Below are positions 25,017 through 35,287 of a DNA stretch of 64,000 bases, piece by piece. The DNA comes from Devosia sp. (GTDB taxonomy: Bacteria; Pseudomonadota; Alphaproteobacteria; Rhizobiales; Devosiaceae): NCBI RefSeq assembly GCF_014860165.1, contig NZ_JACZKG010000052.1:1-64000 (forward strand), written 5' to 3'. Each line of letters begins with the position of its first letter. The first letter of the stretch is position 1. The notes below the pieces were generated by a model that saw only the letters and a program-made list of their open reading frames with translations, was not told the DNA's origin and made no database searches. The position numbers and the translations under genes were made by a program.

Positions 25017-26803
25017 CGGCCGTCTCCTTGATATTTGACCCATTCGGCCCGCAGCAGCCCGCGCACCGAATTGCCGAGCCAGATTGCCTCGGCGGCCTCC
25101 AGGTCGGCAAGGGTGAGCACCTGCTCGATGGCCCTGCCCGAAGCGAGCAGCTCCGCGCGCAAGGTGCCCGGCAGCAGGCCGGAGGCGAGGGGCGGGGTAA
25201 GCAGCATACCACCGCGCTCGACGAAGAGATTGGTGATCGAGCCTTCGGTGAGCTCGCCGCGCTCGTTGCGGAACACCACCTCGTCGACGCCGTGCTCGGC
25301 ATGGGCGGACACGCGCGGCTCGTCATAGAAGGCGCGGTGGGTCGTCTTGTGCGCCAGCCACAGGCTTTGCGAATCGAGTTTTTCCGGCGCGATGGCGAAG
25401 CGGAAGACGGGTGGATTGGGCGGCAGTTGGACCGCGGTGAGATCAGGTCCGGATGCATCCAGCGTCAAGCGGACGCGCATCCGGTCGGCCGGGAAGGACT
25501 GGCCTTCGAGCAGGGTCAGCACCGCCTCCCGGTCGAAGGGCAGGGTGAAATAGGCGGCCGAATCCGCCATGCGGTCGAGATGCCGCCCGAGCAGGGCGTA
25601 GCCGGGGCCTCTCTCCCACAGCAGGGTTTCGATCAGGGTGACCGGCCGGGCCGGATCGGTGAAGAATGCCATCTTGAGCAGGGCCTCGCGATATTCATCC
25701 CCGGCGACGCTGTCGGCGACGATGCCGCCGCCAATGCCGATCTCGCCACGGCCATCGGCATCGATCACGGCGGTGCGGATGGCGACGTTGAGGGTGAGGT
25801 CGCCATTGGGGGCGAAGTGGCCGATCGAGCCGGTATAGACGCCGCGCGGGCCGGCCTCGACCGCGTGGATGATTTCCATGGCGCGCAGCTTGGGGGCGCC
25901 GGTAATGGAGCCGCAGGGGAAGAGGTTGGCGAGCAGCTCGGTCGTGCTCACATCGGCGCGACGCCGAGCCTCGATGCCCGAGGTCATCGTGTGCAGCGTC
26001 GAATAGGTTTCCACCGTGAAGAGGTCGGTGACCTTGACCGAGCCGATCTCGGCGATGCGGCCGAGGTCATTGCGCAGCAGGTCGACGATCATCAGGTTTT
26101 CGGCGCGGTTCTTCTCGTCGGCGAAGAGGGCGGCGCGGCCGGCCGCATCTTCGGCCAAAGTACGGCCACGCTTGAGGGTGCCCTTCATCGGCCTTGCCGT
26201 GAGCTTGCCGTCCCGGCTTGAAACGAACAGTTCGGGCGAGCGCGACAGGATCCACTGCGTGCCGGTATTGATCAGCGCGCCATAGGCGACGGGTTGCTTG
26301 CGCACCAGCTCGCGATAAAGCGCCACCGGATCGCCCTCGAGCCGGAAGCCGGCCTTGAAGGTGAGGTTGACCTGGTAGGTATCGCCAGCCGCGATCAGCG
26401 CCTTGACCTGCTCGAAGGCGAGCGCGTAGGCGGCCTCATCAAGGCGGGGCGCGATATCGATGGCGCTGCCGGCATGGGTCCCGGCCATGGCGGCAAGCCG
26501 GCGGTCGACCTCGGCCGCAGTCAGCCGTTCGGGTGCGTCATAGAGGCCCAGCCAGAGCAGGGGCGTCGTTCCGGGTGGCGGCAGGCGGTCGAGCAGGCGT
26601 TCCTCGAAGACAAAACCCAGCTCGTAAGCCAGAAAGCCTGCGGCATGCAGGCCACTTTTCCCGGCAGCTTCAAGCTGCGCCAGGGCCGCCTGCACACTGG
26701 CGGCGTCATGGGCAACCAGCACCTCGCGCGGCGCCGAAAACAGCAGATTCTCGCCCGCGGGGTCGAGCGTATCGTGGAGCAGCACTGTGCCGGGAGCAAA
26801 CAT
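25013..26803 (-). CDS. pabB: Aminodeoxychorismate synthase component I fused to 4-amino-4-deoxychorismate lyase
   Basis: A 596-aa two-domain protein making p-aminobenzoate for folate. Residues about 1-370 are the chorismate-binding PabB domain (NLTFKAGFRLEGDP, SPELFVS, RPMKGTLKRG, NLMIVDLLRNDLGRIAEIGSV, FPCGSITGAPKLRAMEII). Residues about 380-590 are a PLP-dependent PabC-like lyase (LIETLLWERG, THRAFYD, DEVVFRNERGELTEGSITNLF, LLPGTLRAELL). The fusion lets the intermediate pass directly between steps. A separate glutamine amidotransferase (PabA) is not in the window. Confidence 0.92.
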   Translation of the reverse strand: MFAPGTVLLHDTLDPAGENLLFSAPREVLVAHDAASVQAALAQLEAAGKSGLHAAGFLAYELGFVFEERLLDRLPPPGTTPLLWLGLYDAPERLTAAEVDRRLAAMAGTHAGSAIDIAPRLDEAAYALAFEQVKALIAAGDTYQVNLTFKAGFRLEGDPVALYRELVRKQPVAYGALINTGTQWILSRSPELFVSSRDGKLTARPMKGTLKRGRTLAEDAAGRAALFADEKNRAENLMIVDLLRNDLGRIAEIGSVKVTDLFTVETYSTLHTMTSGIEARRRADVSTTELLANLFPCGSITGAPKLRAMEIIHAVEAGPRGVYTGSIGHFAPNGDLTLNVAIRTAVIDADGRGEIGIGGGIVADSVAGDEYREALLKMAFFTDPARPVTLIETLLWERGPGYALLGRHLDRMADSAAYFTLPFDREAVLTLLEGQSFPADRMRVRLTLDASGPDLTAVQLPPNPPVFRFAIAPEKLDSQSLWLAHKTTHRAFYDEPRVSAHAEHGVDEVVFRNERGELTEGSITNLFVERGGMLLTPPLASGLLPGTLRAELLASGRAIEQVLTLADLEAAEAIWLGNSVRGLLRAEWVKYQGDGR

Positions 26804-26939
26804 GGCGCGTTTCTAGAGCGTTTCGCCAGCGCCGTCACCGGGGCTCCGCCCCCGTGAACAGGGGTTGGAGGGCGGCATCGCCGGAGTCAGATTTCGCGCC
26901 TCGACCGCAGGACGCAGGCCGATCATCTGGGGACACATC

Positions 26940-27272
26940 ATGAATACGATCATCAAGGGCGCCGCCGCTGCCCTGGTGCTGCTGGGCAGCGCCTTGCCGG
27001 CGATCGCCGAAGACATCTATTTCACGCTCTACAACGAGAGCAGCCGCTCGCTGCATTATTTCTATGCCAGCCCGAGCGCCTCGAGCAGCTGGGGCGGCGA
27101 CCTCCTGGCTGGCGGCCATACGCTGCGCGCCGGCTACAATGGCACCGTGACCATCGCCGATGGCTCGACCGAGTGCTATTACGACTTCAAGTTCATCATG
27201 GCCGACGGCAGCCAGACCGAGGTCGGTGAGGTCAATATCTGCGAGCTGGGCAGCTATACGATCTACGACTGA
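26940..27272 (+). CDS. Small secreted Cys-pair protein, tandem copy 1
   Basis: A 110-aa protein with a cleavable signal peptide (MNTIIKGAAAALVLLGSALP AIA, then EDIYF). The mature part starts with FTLYNESSRSLHYFY. It ends with a Cys pair spaced by 21 residues, the second in NICEL. It is about as long as, and clearly homologous to, the next gene. The start has ggggaca upstream. The Cys pair probably forms a periplasmic disulfide. The function is unknown. Confidence 0.75.
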   Translation: MNTIIKGAAAALVLLGSALPAIAEDIYFTLYNESSRSLHYFYASPSASSSWGGDLLAGGHTLRAGYNGTVTIADGSTECYYDFKFIMADGSQTEVGEVNICELGSYTIYD

Positions 27273-27360
27273 GAGCGCAACATAGTCATGGCTGTTTAAG
27301 GCCGGTGTGTTAAGCAATCGCCCGGCTGGCGGCAGGTGCCGCCGGTTTGGGAGATTTTTC

Positions 27361-27693
27361 ATGACCTTCAAGCTCAAGGGCGCCGTTGTCGCCCTGGCGC
27401 TGTTCGCCGGCGCCCTGCCGGCTGCCGCGCAGACCGTCGAATTCACGCTGATCAACAACAGCTCGCAGTCGCTGCATTATTTCTACACCACCCCCAGCAA
27501 TGAAGACAGCTGGGGCGAGGATCTGCTGGGCCCGGATGGCACGCTGGAAGCGGGCTATGAGGGCACGGTGACCATCGGCGACGGCTCGGACCAGTGCCTT
27601 TATGACTTCCGCTTCGAAACCGGCGAAGGCGCCCTTCTCGAAGTAGCCGAGGTCAATATCTGCGAACTGAACAGCTATACGCTGACCGACTGA
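27361..27693 (+). CDS. Small secreted Cys-pair protein, tandem copy 2
   Basis: A 110-aa paralogue of the preceding gene with signal peptide MTFKLKGAVVALALFAGALP AAA. The mature region shares FTL-NxSSQSLHYFYTTPS, a WGEDLL segment, GTVTIGDGS and the C-x21-C pair ending NICELNSYTL. The start at 27361 follows ggga at 10 bases. It is 88 bp from copy 1 and 14 bp from copy 3, so all three may be one transcript. Confidence 0.75.
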   Translation: MTFKLKGAVVALALFAGALPAAAQTVEFTLINNSSQSLHYFYTTPSNEDSWGEDLLGPDGTLEAGYEGTVTIGDGSDQCLYDFRFETGEGALLEVAEVNICELNSYTLTD

Positions 27694-27707
27694 TTGGAGC
27701 ATCTGAC

Positions 27708-28007
27708 ATGCGTCTCACCTTGATCAGCGCAGCGGTGCTGGCAGGCCTCGCCACGCCGGCCGTCGCGGCCGACTATGCGTTTGAAGTCACCAACAGCACC
27801 CAGTTCGACCTGGTCGCGATCCACGTGCAGGGAGGGAAGGTCAACGACTTCATGACCGTCCGCTCCAATGGCGAGCGCCAGTTCACGCTGTCGCTGCCAG
27901 CAGGAGTCTGCAAGACGCGCCTCAACGTTATCTTCAACGATTCCGATTCGGTCGTGTTCGACAGCTATGATGCCTGCGAAAAAGGCGGCATCGCCATCGG
28001 ACACTGA
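27708..28007 (+). CDS. Small secreted Cys-pair protein, divergent copy 3
   Basis: A 99-aa protein with signal peptide MRLTLISAAVLAGLATPAVA. It is more divergent than copies 1 and 2 but keeps the opening pattern (YAFEVTNSTQFDL against VEFTLINNSSQSL) and a Cys pair again spaced by exactly 21 residues, the second in DACEKGG. A ribosome binding site (ttggagc) precedes the ATG. It lies just upstream of the dnaK promoter. Confidence 0.75.
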   Translation: MRLTLISAAVLAGLATPAVAADYAFEVTNSTQFDLVAIHVQGGKVNDFMTVRSNGERQFTLSLPAGVCKTRLNVIFNDSDSVVFDSYDACEKGGIAIGH

Positions 28008-28031
28008 CGGCGCAAATCTATGCCGGACGCG

Positions 28032-28062
28032 CTTGAAGCGTCCGGCGCACCCCCCTATATAG
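28032..28062 (+). promoter_or_regulatory. Heat-shock (RpoH-type) promoter of dnaK
   Basis: CTTGAA (28032-28037) and CCCTATATAG (from 28053) are spaced 15 bases, which fits the sigma-32 pattern CTTGAA / CCCCATnT as used in alphaproteobacteria. It lies 120 bp upstream of dnaK. Confidence 0.7.
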
Positions 28063-28180
28063 CCCTCAAGCCCGGATGCGGGCGCATTCCAGTGTAGGAA
28101 CCCGGCCTTCGCGTGAGGCCAAGGGGCTGCTTCGCGAGAGGGGCCACACAATGGGTTTGCTGAAAGAGAGGCTAGAGTAA

Positions 28181-30091
<1,911 letters not shown>

Positions 30092-30112
30092 ATCCTGGGC
30101 GATGCATTGAAG

Positions 30113-30140
30113 GGGTCCGGCGCAAGCCGGGCCCTTTTTG
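30113..30140 (+). terminator. Rho-independent terminator of dnaK
   Basis: GGGTCCGGC, loop GCAA, GCCGGGCCC, then TTTTTG. There is one G-T wobble in the stem. Confidence 0.85.
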
Positions 30141-30280
30141 TTGCCTCGATGTTTCTCTGCCGGAGCAAGGAAGGCGATCGGAGCCCAATATGCCACGGGC
30201 GCGTCATCGGCTTGACTTCACTGCCAATCGCGAATTCCGTTATCATTGGCTATTTGCCGCCCGATGCCGTAGGGTCAGGA

Positions 30281-30736
30281 ATGAACATTCCAGACCCCAA
30301 GACATTCACCGACCCCGACAAGCTGCGCAAGCTGATGGCCAATGCCGTTCGCCTCGGCTATGTGGACCTCGCTTTTGGCTGCCAGCTGCGCATCGCCGAG
30401 CTGGCCGGCGCCGCCCATAGCGACGCTATCGACCGCGCTTTCTTCACCAACCTGGTCGCGGCGGAAGAATTCCGCACCGCCGACAATGGCCGCGCCACCA
30501 AGCTCATCAATGTCCGGGCGCGCCACAAGAAGTTTGGCGCCGTGCGCGTCCTCTCCGACATGATGATGGCCCCCGAAGTCAGCGACGGCTTTGCCAAGCT
30601 GGTGGAGCATGAGCGCAGCGACCTGACCGGCGAGGCCATCGTGCTCAGCCATGAGGACCAGTTCAGCGTCGATGTGGTCAATGCCGCGCGCAAGAAGCTG
30701 ATCGGCCATGGCGTGAGCCTGGGCGAGCCGGCGTAG
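30281..30736 (+). CDS. Hypothetical cytoplasmic protein (151 aa)
   Basis: A 151-aa soluble protein beginning MNIPDPKTFTDPDKLRKLM, largely helical, with a basic central part (NGRATKLINVRARHKKFG) and no signal peptide or membrane segment. The start is chosen from agggtcagga directly upstream; an earlier in-frame ATG at 30107 overlaps the dnaK terminator. I do not recognise the family; the basic helices could bind nucleic acid. Confidence 0.65.
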   Translation: MNIPDPKTFTDPDKLRKLMANAVRLGYVDLAFGCQLRIAELAGAAHSDAIDRAFFTNLVAAEEFRTADNGRATKLINVRARHKKFGAVRVLSDMMMAPEVSDGFAKLVEHERSDLTGEAIVLSHEDQFSVDVVNAARKKLIGHGVSLGEPA

Positions 30737-30794
30737 CTGTCTTACTCCGCCGAGACCCTCGGGCGAGACCCGGGGGTGAGCGATGGCGATGCGT

Positions 30795-30804
30795 TTCACG
30801 TGAA
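30795..30804. promoter_or_regulatory. parS-like site 5
   Basis: The same 16-mer as site 4, CGTTTCACGTGAATCC, with GAATC overlapping the right arm. It lies in the 173-bp gap before the HSL-like gene. Confidence 0.5.
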
Positions 30805-30909
30805 TCCATCCCCGGCACCGTGACAGGTGCCGCAAAATGGGCGCAATGGCGCCCAACTCCCTCCCGGTTTTCGCGGTCCAAGTGAGGCTCACGAATCCGC
30901 GAGGCCACC

Positions 30910-31971
30910 ATGACCGATTCCAGCACAAATCCCACCGAGGGTCAGTCCGGTGATTCCATCGGCCGGCTGGCCGAGCTGATTTCCGGCGATCCGATGACGC
31001 GGCTCGATGCCGACATGAAGCATGTGCTCGACCGGCTGGCGGATCTGGGGGCGCGACCGCTCGAACTGCTGACACCCGACATGGCAAGGCGCCAGCCCCG
31101 CCCGGCGGAAGCCATCAGCGCCGTGCTCGGCCAGCAGGGCCGCGAGCGGCCCGAAGATGGCGTGGAGGTCGAAGACCTTGCCATCTCCGGCGCCGAGGGC
31201 GAATTGCCCGGGCGCATCTATCGGCCGATTGGGCTCCTCAGCCGGCTCAACCCGGTGGTGCTGTATTTCCATGGCGGTGGCTTTGTCACCGGCGATCTCG
31301 ACAGCCACGATGCCTCGGCCCGCGCCCTGGCGCGGCGTACCGGTGCGATCGTGGTCTCCGTCGCCTATCGGCTGGCGCCCGAGCACAAATTCCCCGCCGC
31401 ACATGACGACGCCTGGGCTGCCTGGCGCTGGCTGACCGAGCAGGTGCGCGACCTGGCCGGCGATGTCAGGCGGCTGGCGGTGGCCGGTGAAGATGCCGGC
31501 GCTAACCTGGCCGCCTATATCGCCCTGCGGGCCCGCGACGACGGCGCGACCCGGCCCGTGCATCAGGTGCTGATCCACCCCATTGCCGGCAACGATCTCG
31601 CCACCGCCTCCTATGGCGAAACGCTGCGGGCGCAGCCGATCGGACTGCCGGCGATGCGTTGGCGGTTCCGGCAGACCTTTGCCGACGAGGCCGAGTCCGC
31701 CGATGACCGCATCAACCTGGTGGCGCGCGAGGATCTGGCCGGCGTGGCGCCGGCGACGATCGTGCTGGCAGGGATCGATCCGCTGCGCTCGGAGGGCGAG
31801 GCGCTGGCCGAAGCGCTCGAGCAAGCGGGGGTCACGGTGAATTGCTGGACCTATGAGGGCGTGACGCAGGGCTTTTTCGGCCTGGGTCTCGTGGTCACCA
31901 AGGCGGTGTTCGCCCAGTCCGACACGGCCGATGCGCTGAGCAAGGCCTTCGCGCCCGGCCGCCGCAGCTAG
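30910..31971 (+). CDS. HSL-family alpha/beta hydrolase with replaced catalytic residues
   Basis: A 353-aa protein with the hormone-sensitive-lipase fold. The oxyanion motif HGGGF (residues 121-125) and the catalytic acid in DPLR (Asp290) are intact. The nucleophile elbow, GDSAGG in active relatives, reads GEDAG, so Ser is Asp195. The catalytic His of the usual HGF motif is Gln320 (TQGFF). Both codons are clear in the DNA and the frame is open throughout. It is therefore probably not an esterase: either a non-catalytic binding protein or a changed chemistry with Asp as nucleophile. The N-terminal 100 residues form the cap. Confidence 0.85.
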   Translation: MTDSSTNPTEGQSGDSIGRLAELISGDPMTRLDADMKHVLDRLADLGARPLELLTPDMARRQPRPAEAISAVLGQQGRERPEDGVEVEDLAISGAEGELPGRIYRPIGLLSRLNPVVLYFHGGGFVTGDLDSHDASARALARRTGAIVVSVAYRLAPEHKFPAAHDDAWAAWRWLTEQVRDLAGDVRRLAVAGEDAGANLAAYIALRARDDGATRPVHQVLIHPIAGNDLATASYGETLRAQPIGLPAMRWRFRQTFADEAESADDRINLVAREDLAGVAPATIVLAGIDPLRSEGEALAEALEQAGVTVNCWTYEGVTQGFFGLGLVVTKAVFAQSDTADALSKAFAPGRRS

Positions 31972-32155
31972 CCGCCTCGAATCACCATCATTGAAGCCCG
32001 TGCCCGCTCTTGCTACATGAGCGGCCGGTGGTTTTGCCCTTGATGCGCCATCACGGCCCCAGACCCCCTTGCGGGGCGTGGGGTCGATTGCCATCTAGGG
32101 GCTAGGTTTCTGGTGGGGCGCGCGCGACGCGACCGGCCGCATGGAGAATGGGTTT

Positions 32156-33289
32156 TTGGCCAAACGGGATTTCTACGAGGTACTCGGCGTACAAAAGGGC
32201 GCCGATGACGCGGCGCTCAAGAGTGCCTATCGCAAGCTTGCCATGCAGTTCCACCCCGACCGCAATCCGGGCAGCAGCGAGGCCGAGGGCAAGTTCAAGG
32301 AAATCAACGAGGCCTATGACACCCTGAAGGACGGCCAGAAGCGCGCCGCCTATGACCGGTTCGGCCATGCCGCCTTCGAGAATGGCGGCGGGCGCGGCGG
32401 CGCCAACGGCTTCGGCCCCGAATTCACGTCCTCGATGTCCGATATCTTCGACGACATATTCGGCGACTTCATGGGCGGCCGGCGCGGCGGTGGCGGCGGG
32501 GCCGCCAAGCTGCGCGGCAGCGACCTGCGCTATAATCTCGAAATCAGCCTCGAAGAGAGCTTTGAGGGCCGCACGGTCGAGATCGACGTGCCGACCCTGG
32601 TGGGCTGCACCACCTGCGATGGCTCGGGCGCCAAGCCGGGCACCGGCACCCATACCTGCCGGCAGTGCAATGGCCATGGCAAGGTGCGCGCGGCGCAGGG
32701 CTTCTTCACCATCGAGCGCACCTGCCCGGTCTGCCAGGGCCGCGGCCAGATGATGGACCAGCCCTGCACCGATTGCGGTGGCCAGGGCCGGCGGCAGGAA
32801 AACCGCAAGCTTTCGGTCGATATTCCCAGGGGTATCGAAGACGGCACCCGTATCCGGCTCGCCAATGAGGGCGAGGCCGGCCTGCGCGGTGGCCCGCCGG
32901 GCGATCTCTATATTTTCATCTCCATCCGCCCGCATGACCTGTTCCAGCGCGATGGCGCCGACCTTTATGCGCGCGTGCCGATCGCCATGACGACGGCTGC
33001 CCTGGGCGGCGAGTTCGAAGTGCCGACGCTCGACAATGCGCGGGCCAAGGTCAAGGTCGCGGCCGGCACCCAGCCGGGCCAGCGGGTGCGGCTCAAGGGC
33101 AAGGGCATGCCGGTGCTGCGCAGCAAGGATGTCGGCGACCTCTATGTGCAGCTCGATATCGAAACGCCGCAGGCGCTGAGCCGCCGGCAGCGCGAGCTGC
33201 TGGAGGAATTTGCCCGGCTCGAGACGGAAGAGACCAGCCCGACCTCGGGCGGCTTCTTCACCAAGCTCAAGAAGATGTTCGAGGCCTAG
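32156..33289 (+). CDS. dnaJ: Chaperone DnaJ (Hsp40)
   Basis: A 377-aa cochaperone. It has a J-domain with HPD (QFHPDRN), a Gly/Phe-rich linker, four CxxCxGxG zinc motifs ([32 protein letters not shown]) and the C-terminal substrate domain. The start is set at TTG, giving [12 protein letters not shown] as in most DnaJ proteins, with ggag 9 bases upstream. An ATG at 32141 would add five residues and lacks a binding site. Confidence 0.95.
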   Translation: MAKRDFYEVLGVQKGADDAALKSAYRKLAMQFHPDRNPGSSEAEGKFKEINEAYDTLKDGQKRAAYDRFGHAAFENGGGRGGANGFGPEFTSSMSDIFDDIFGDFMGGRRGGGGGAAKLRGSDLRYNLEISLEESFEGRTVEIDVPTLVGCTTCDGSGAKPGTGTHTCRQCNGHGKVRAAQGFFTIERTCPVCQGRGQMMDQPCTDCGGQGRRQENRKLSVDIPRGIEDGTRIRLANEGEAGLRGGPPGDLYIFISIRPHDLFQRDGADLYARVPIAMTTAALGGEFEVPTLDNARAKVKVAAGTQPGQRVRLKGKGMPVLRSKDVGDLYVQLDIETPQALSRRQRELLEEFARLETEETSPTSGGFFTKLKKMFEA

Positions 33290-34164
33290 TGCGCGACGAG
33301 GCGGGCACGGTCGAGATCGCACTGACCTTCGATGACGGGTTCTGGGCGCCGTGCTACGCCACGATGCGCTCGATCTGCCTGACGACGCATCATCCCGAAC
33401 GGCTGCGCTTCCACCTGCTGCACCAGCAGCTGACGCCAGCGCATCGCGCCGCCCTGGAAAGCATCGAGCACGGCTATGGCGCGCGCCTCAATTTCATCGA
33501 TCTGGACGCGGGCAATGTGCTGGGCGAGCGCATCGCCGGCTTTCCGCGCCTTCGCCTGCGGCGATTCAGCAAGGTCATCTATGCCCGGCTGTTTCTGGCC
33601 GACCTGATCGATCCCTCGATCGAGCGCATCCTCTACCTTGATTGCGACGTGTTCGTGCGAACGGCGCTCGATCCGCTGTTCTTCATGGACATGCAGGGCC
33701 ACGCCATCGCGGCGGTGCTGCAGCCCGACCGGATGCACTGCATCGCCGGAACCGACCTCAAGGGCCGCAACGCCTTCTCGATGGCCGATCCCTATTTCAA
33801 CTCGGGCGTCATGCTCATCGACATGACCCAATACCGGCAGGTCGATTTCGTCGCCACGCTGGAGCGTGGCCTGAACGCGGCCGAGCTGGCCATGTTCTAC
33901 TACGACCAGGACATGATCAATTTCTGCTTCAAGGGCCGGATTCTCGAACTGGATGCGCGCTGGAACCTGCAGAATGCCGTGCCGGCCCATGAGGCCTTCA
34001 ACCCCGCCATCGTGCACTATTCGGCCAATCCCAAGCCGTGGTTCATCTGGTCTCGCGTGGCCTTCAAGCGAACCTATCGGCACCTGATGACCAATGCCTA
34101 CTTCTACCAGTATCGGCGGGAACGGGTGGTCCGCCTGATCAGGCGCGGGCTGCGCCTCGCCTGA
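33289..34164 (+). CDS. Glycosyltransferase family 8 protein
   Basis: A 291-aa GT8-type transferase. ILYLDCDVFV holds the DxD metal/nucleotide-sugar motif, followed by PYFNSGVMLIDM, YYDQDMINFCF and the C-terminal HYSANPKPW. These are family hallmarks of retaining glucosyl/galactosyltransferases acting on lipopolysaccharide or related glycans. The GTG start shares a G with the dnaJ TAG stop, so it is coupled to dnaJ. The acceptor is unknown. Confidence 0.87.
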   Translation: MRDEAGTVEIALTFDDGFWAPCYATMRSICLTTHHPERLRFHLLHQQLTPAHRAALESIEHGYGARLNFIDLDAGNVLGERIAGFPRLRLRRFSKVIYARLFLADLIDPSIERILYLDCDVFVRTALDPLFFMDMQGHAIAAVLQPDRMHCIAGTDLKGRNAFSMADPYFNSGVMLIDMTQYRQVDFVATLERGLNAAELAMFYYDQDMINFCFKGRILELDARWNLQNAVPAHEAFNPAIVHYSANPKPWFIWSRVAFKRTYRHLMTNAYFYQYRRERVVRLIRRGLRLA

Positions 34165-34196
34165 ATGCAGCGGCCCACCACCGCAACCCGGGCGGT

Positions 34197-34601
34197 TCAC
34201 CCCTGCACGAATCCCGGGTCCATCCAGATGAACTCCCAGATGTGGCCATCGAGATCGGTTATGGCGCGGGAATACATGAAGCCGTGATCCTGGAAGGGCC
34301 GGGGCTCAGTGCCGCCGGCCGCCAGAGCGGCCTCGGCGATCTGGTCCACCGCGGCACGGCTGTCGCGTGAAAGTCCATAGAGCGCCTGGGTGCCTGTCCT
34401 GGCATCGGCGATGGGCAGGGTGGTGAATTCGGCGAATTTCGGCTTGGTCAGCAGCATGAAATAGATGGTGTCGTCGATCACCATGCAGGCCGCGGTGTCG
34501 TCGGTAAACTGCGCATTGAAGCCGAAGCCGAGCTTGCCGAAGAAGGACTTGGCGGCGTCGAGGTCCCCAACGGGGAGGTTGACGAAGATGGATGTGGGCA
34601 T
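34197..34601 (-). CDS. VOC-family protein (glyoxalase-like)
   Basis: A 134-aa vicinal-oxygen-chelate protein (MPTSIFVNLPVGDLDAAKSFFGKLGF, ACMVIDDTIYFMLL, YSRAITDLDGHIWEFIWMDP). It resembles the extradiol-dioxygenase/glyoxalase group of small metal-binding proteins; the substrate is unknown. The start MPTS is chosen for ggagag 5 bases upstream. A strong inverted repeat lies immediately before it. Confidence 0.82.
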   Translation of the reverse strand: MPTSIFVNLPVGDLDAAKSFFGKLGFGFNAQFTDDTAACMVIDDTIYFMLLTKPKFAEFTTLPIADARTGTQALYGLSRDSRAAVDQIAEAALAAGGTEPRPFQDHGFMYSRAITDLDGHIWEFIWMDPGFVQG

Positions 34602-34616
34602 CGGGCTCTCCATTAC

Positions 34617-34632
34617 TTAAGTTATGACTTAA
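34617..34632 (-). promoter_or_regulatory. Inverted repeat upstream of the VOC gene
   Basis: A perfect TTAAGT-TATG-ACTTAA inverted repeat in an AT-rich patch 16 bases before the VOC start. It is a candidate operator. The half-sites also form a direct ACTTAA repeat. Confidence 0.45.
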
Positions 34633-34734
34633 CAATATGATCCATGACGAGGCGAGTCAAGAGCAGTCGCGCCGAGGCTTGCGCGCGGCCGGGAGCCAGC
34701 GCAGAATTGCGCAGCAAATTCAGGACCCTCACCC

Positions 34735-35280
34735 ATGACCACCGCGCTTACGCTGTCCGGCTCCATCCGCAAGGGCTCTCGCAACCGGATGCTGCAGCAG
34801 CATGTCGGTCGCAAGCTGGAAGCAGCAGGGGTCGCCGTCACCGCCATCGAGCTGGGTGACTTCGACATGCCCATCTTCAATGAAGACCTCGAACCGGACC
34901 ACGTGCCCGAGGCGGCAGGAAGGCTGGCGGAACTCTGGCGGAGCCACGACGCCGTCTTCATTGCCACGCCCGAATATAATGGCGGCCTGCCGCCGCTGCT
35001 GGTCAACACGCTGGCCTGGCTCAGCCGGCAGAAGCCGAGCCCGTTCCGCCACCCGGTCTTCGGCATTGGTGGCGTCAGCTCGGGCAAGTACGGCACCATC
35101 TGGGCGCTGAGCCACCTGCGCGATTCGCTGAGCAAGGTGGGCGGGCTGGTGGCGCCAGGCCTGCTCGGCATCGGCCCGGACGAAACCGCCTTTGACGCCA
35201 ATGGCGACTTTGTCGAACCGGCCATTATCCGCAAGGTCGACCAGCTGGTGCACGACCTGACCACGATCCGCCGCGGGTGA
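34735..35280 (+). CDS. NADPH-dependent FMN reductase family protein
   Basis: A 181-aa flavodoxin-like reductase. The FMN-binding loop is SGSIRKGSRNR near the N-terminus and the second motif is TPEYNGGLPPLL. Members reduce FMN, quinones, azo dyes or chromate with NAD(P)H. It is 7 bp from the downstream histidine-phosphatase-like gene, so the two are probably one operon. Confidence 0.9.
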   Translation: MTTALTLSGSIRKGSRNRMLQQHVGRKLEAAGVAVTAIELGDFDMPIFNEDLEPDHVPEAAGRLAELWRSHDAVFIATPEYNGGLPPLLVNTLAWLSRQKPSPFRHPVFGIGGVSSGKYGTIWALSHLRDSLSKVGGLVAPGLLGIGPDETAFDANGDFVEPAIIRKVDQLVHDLTTIRRG

Positions 35281-35287
35281 ACTGCCG

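Noticed and set aside
34617-34632. TTAA-N8-TTAA as a CtrA box
   Set aside because: The spacing is 8, not 7; the symmetry is better explained as an operator-type inverted repeat.
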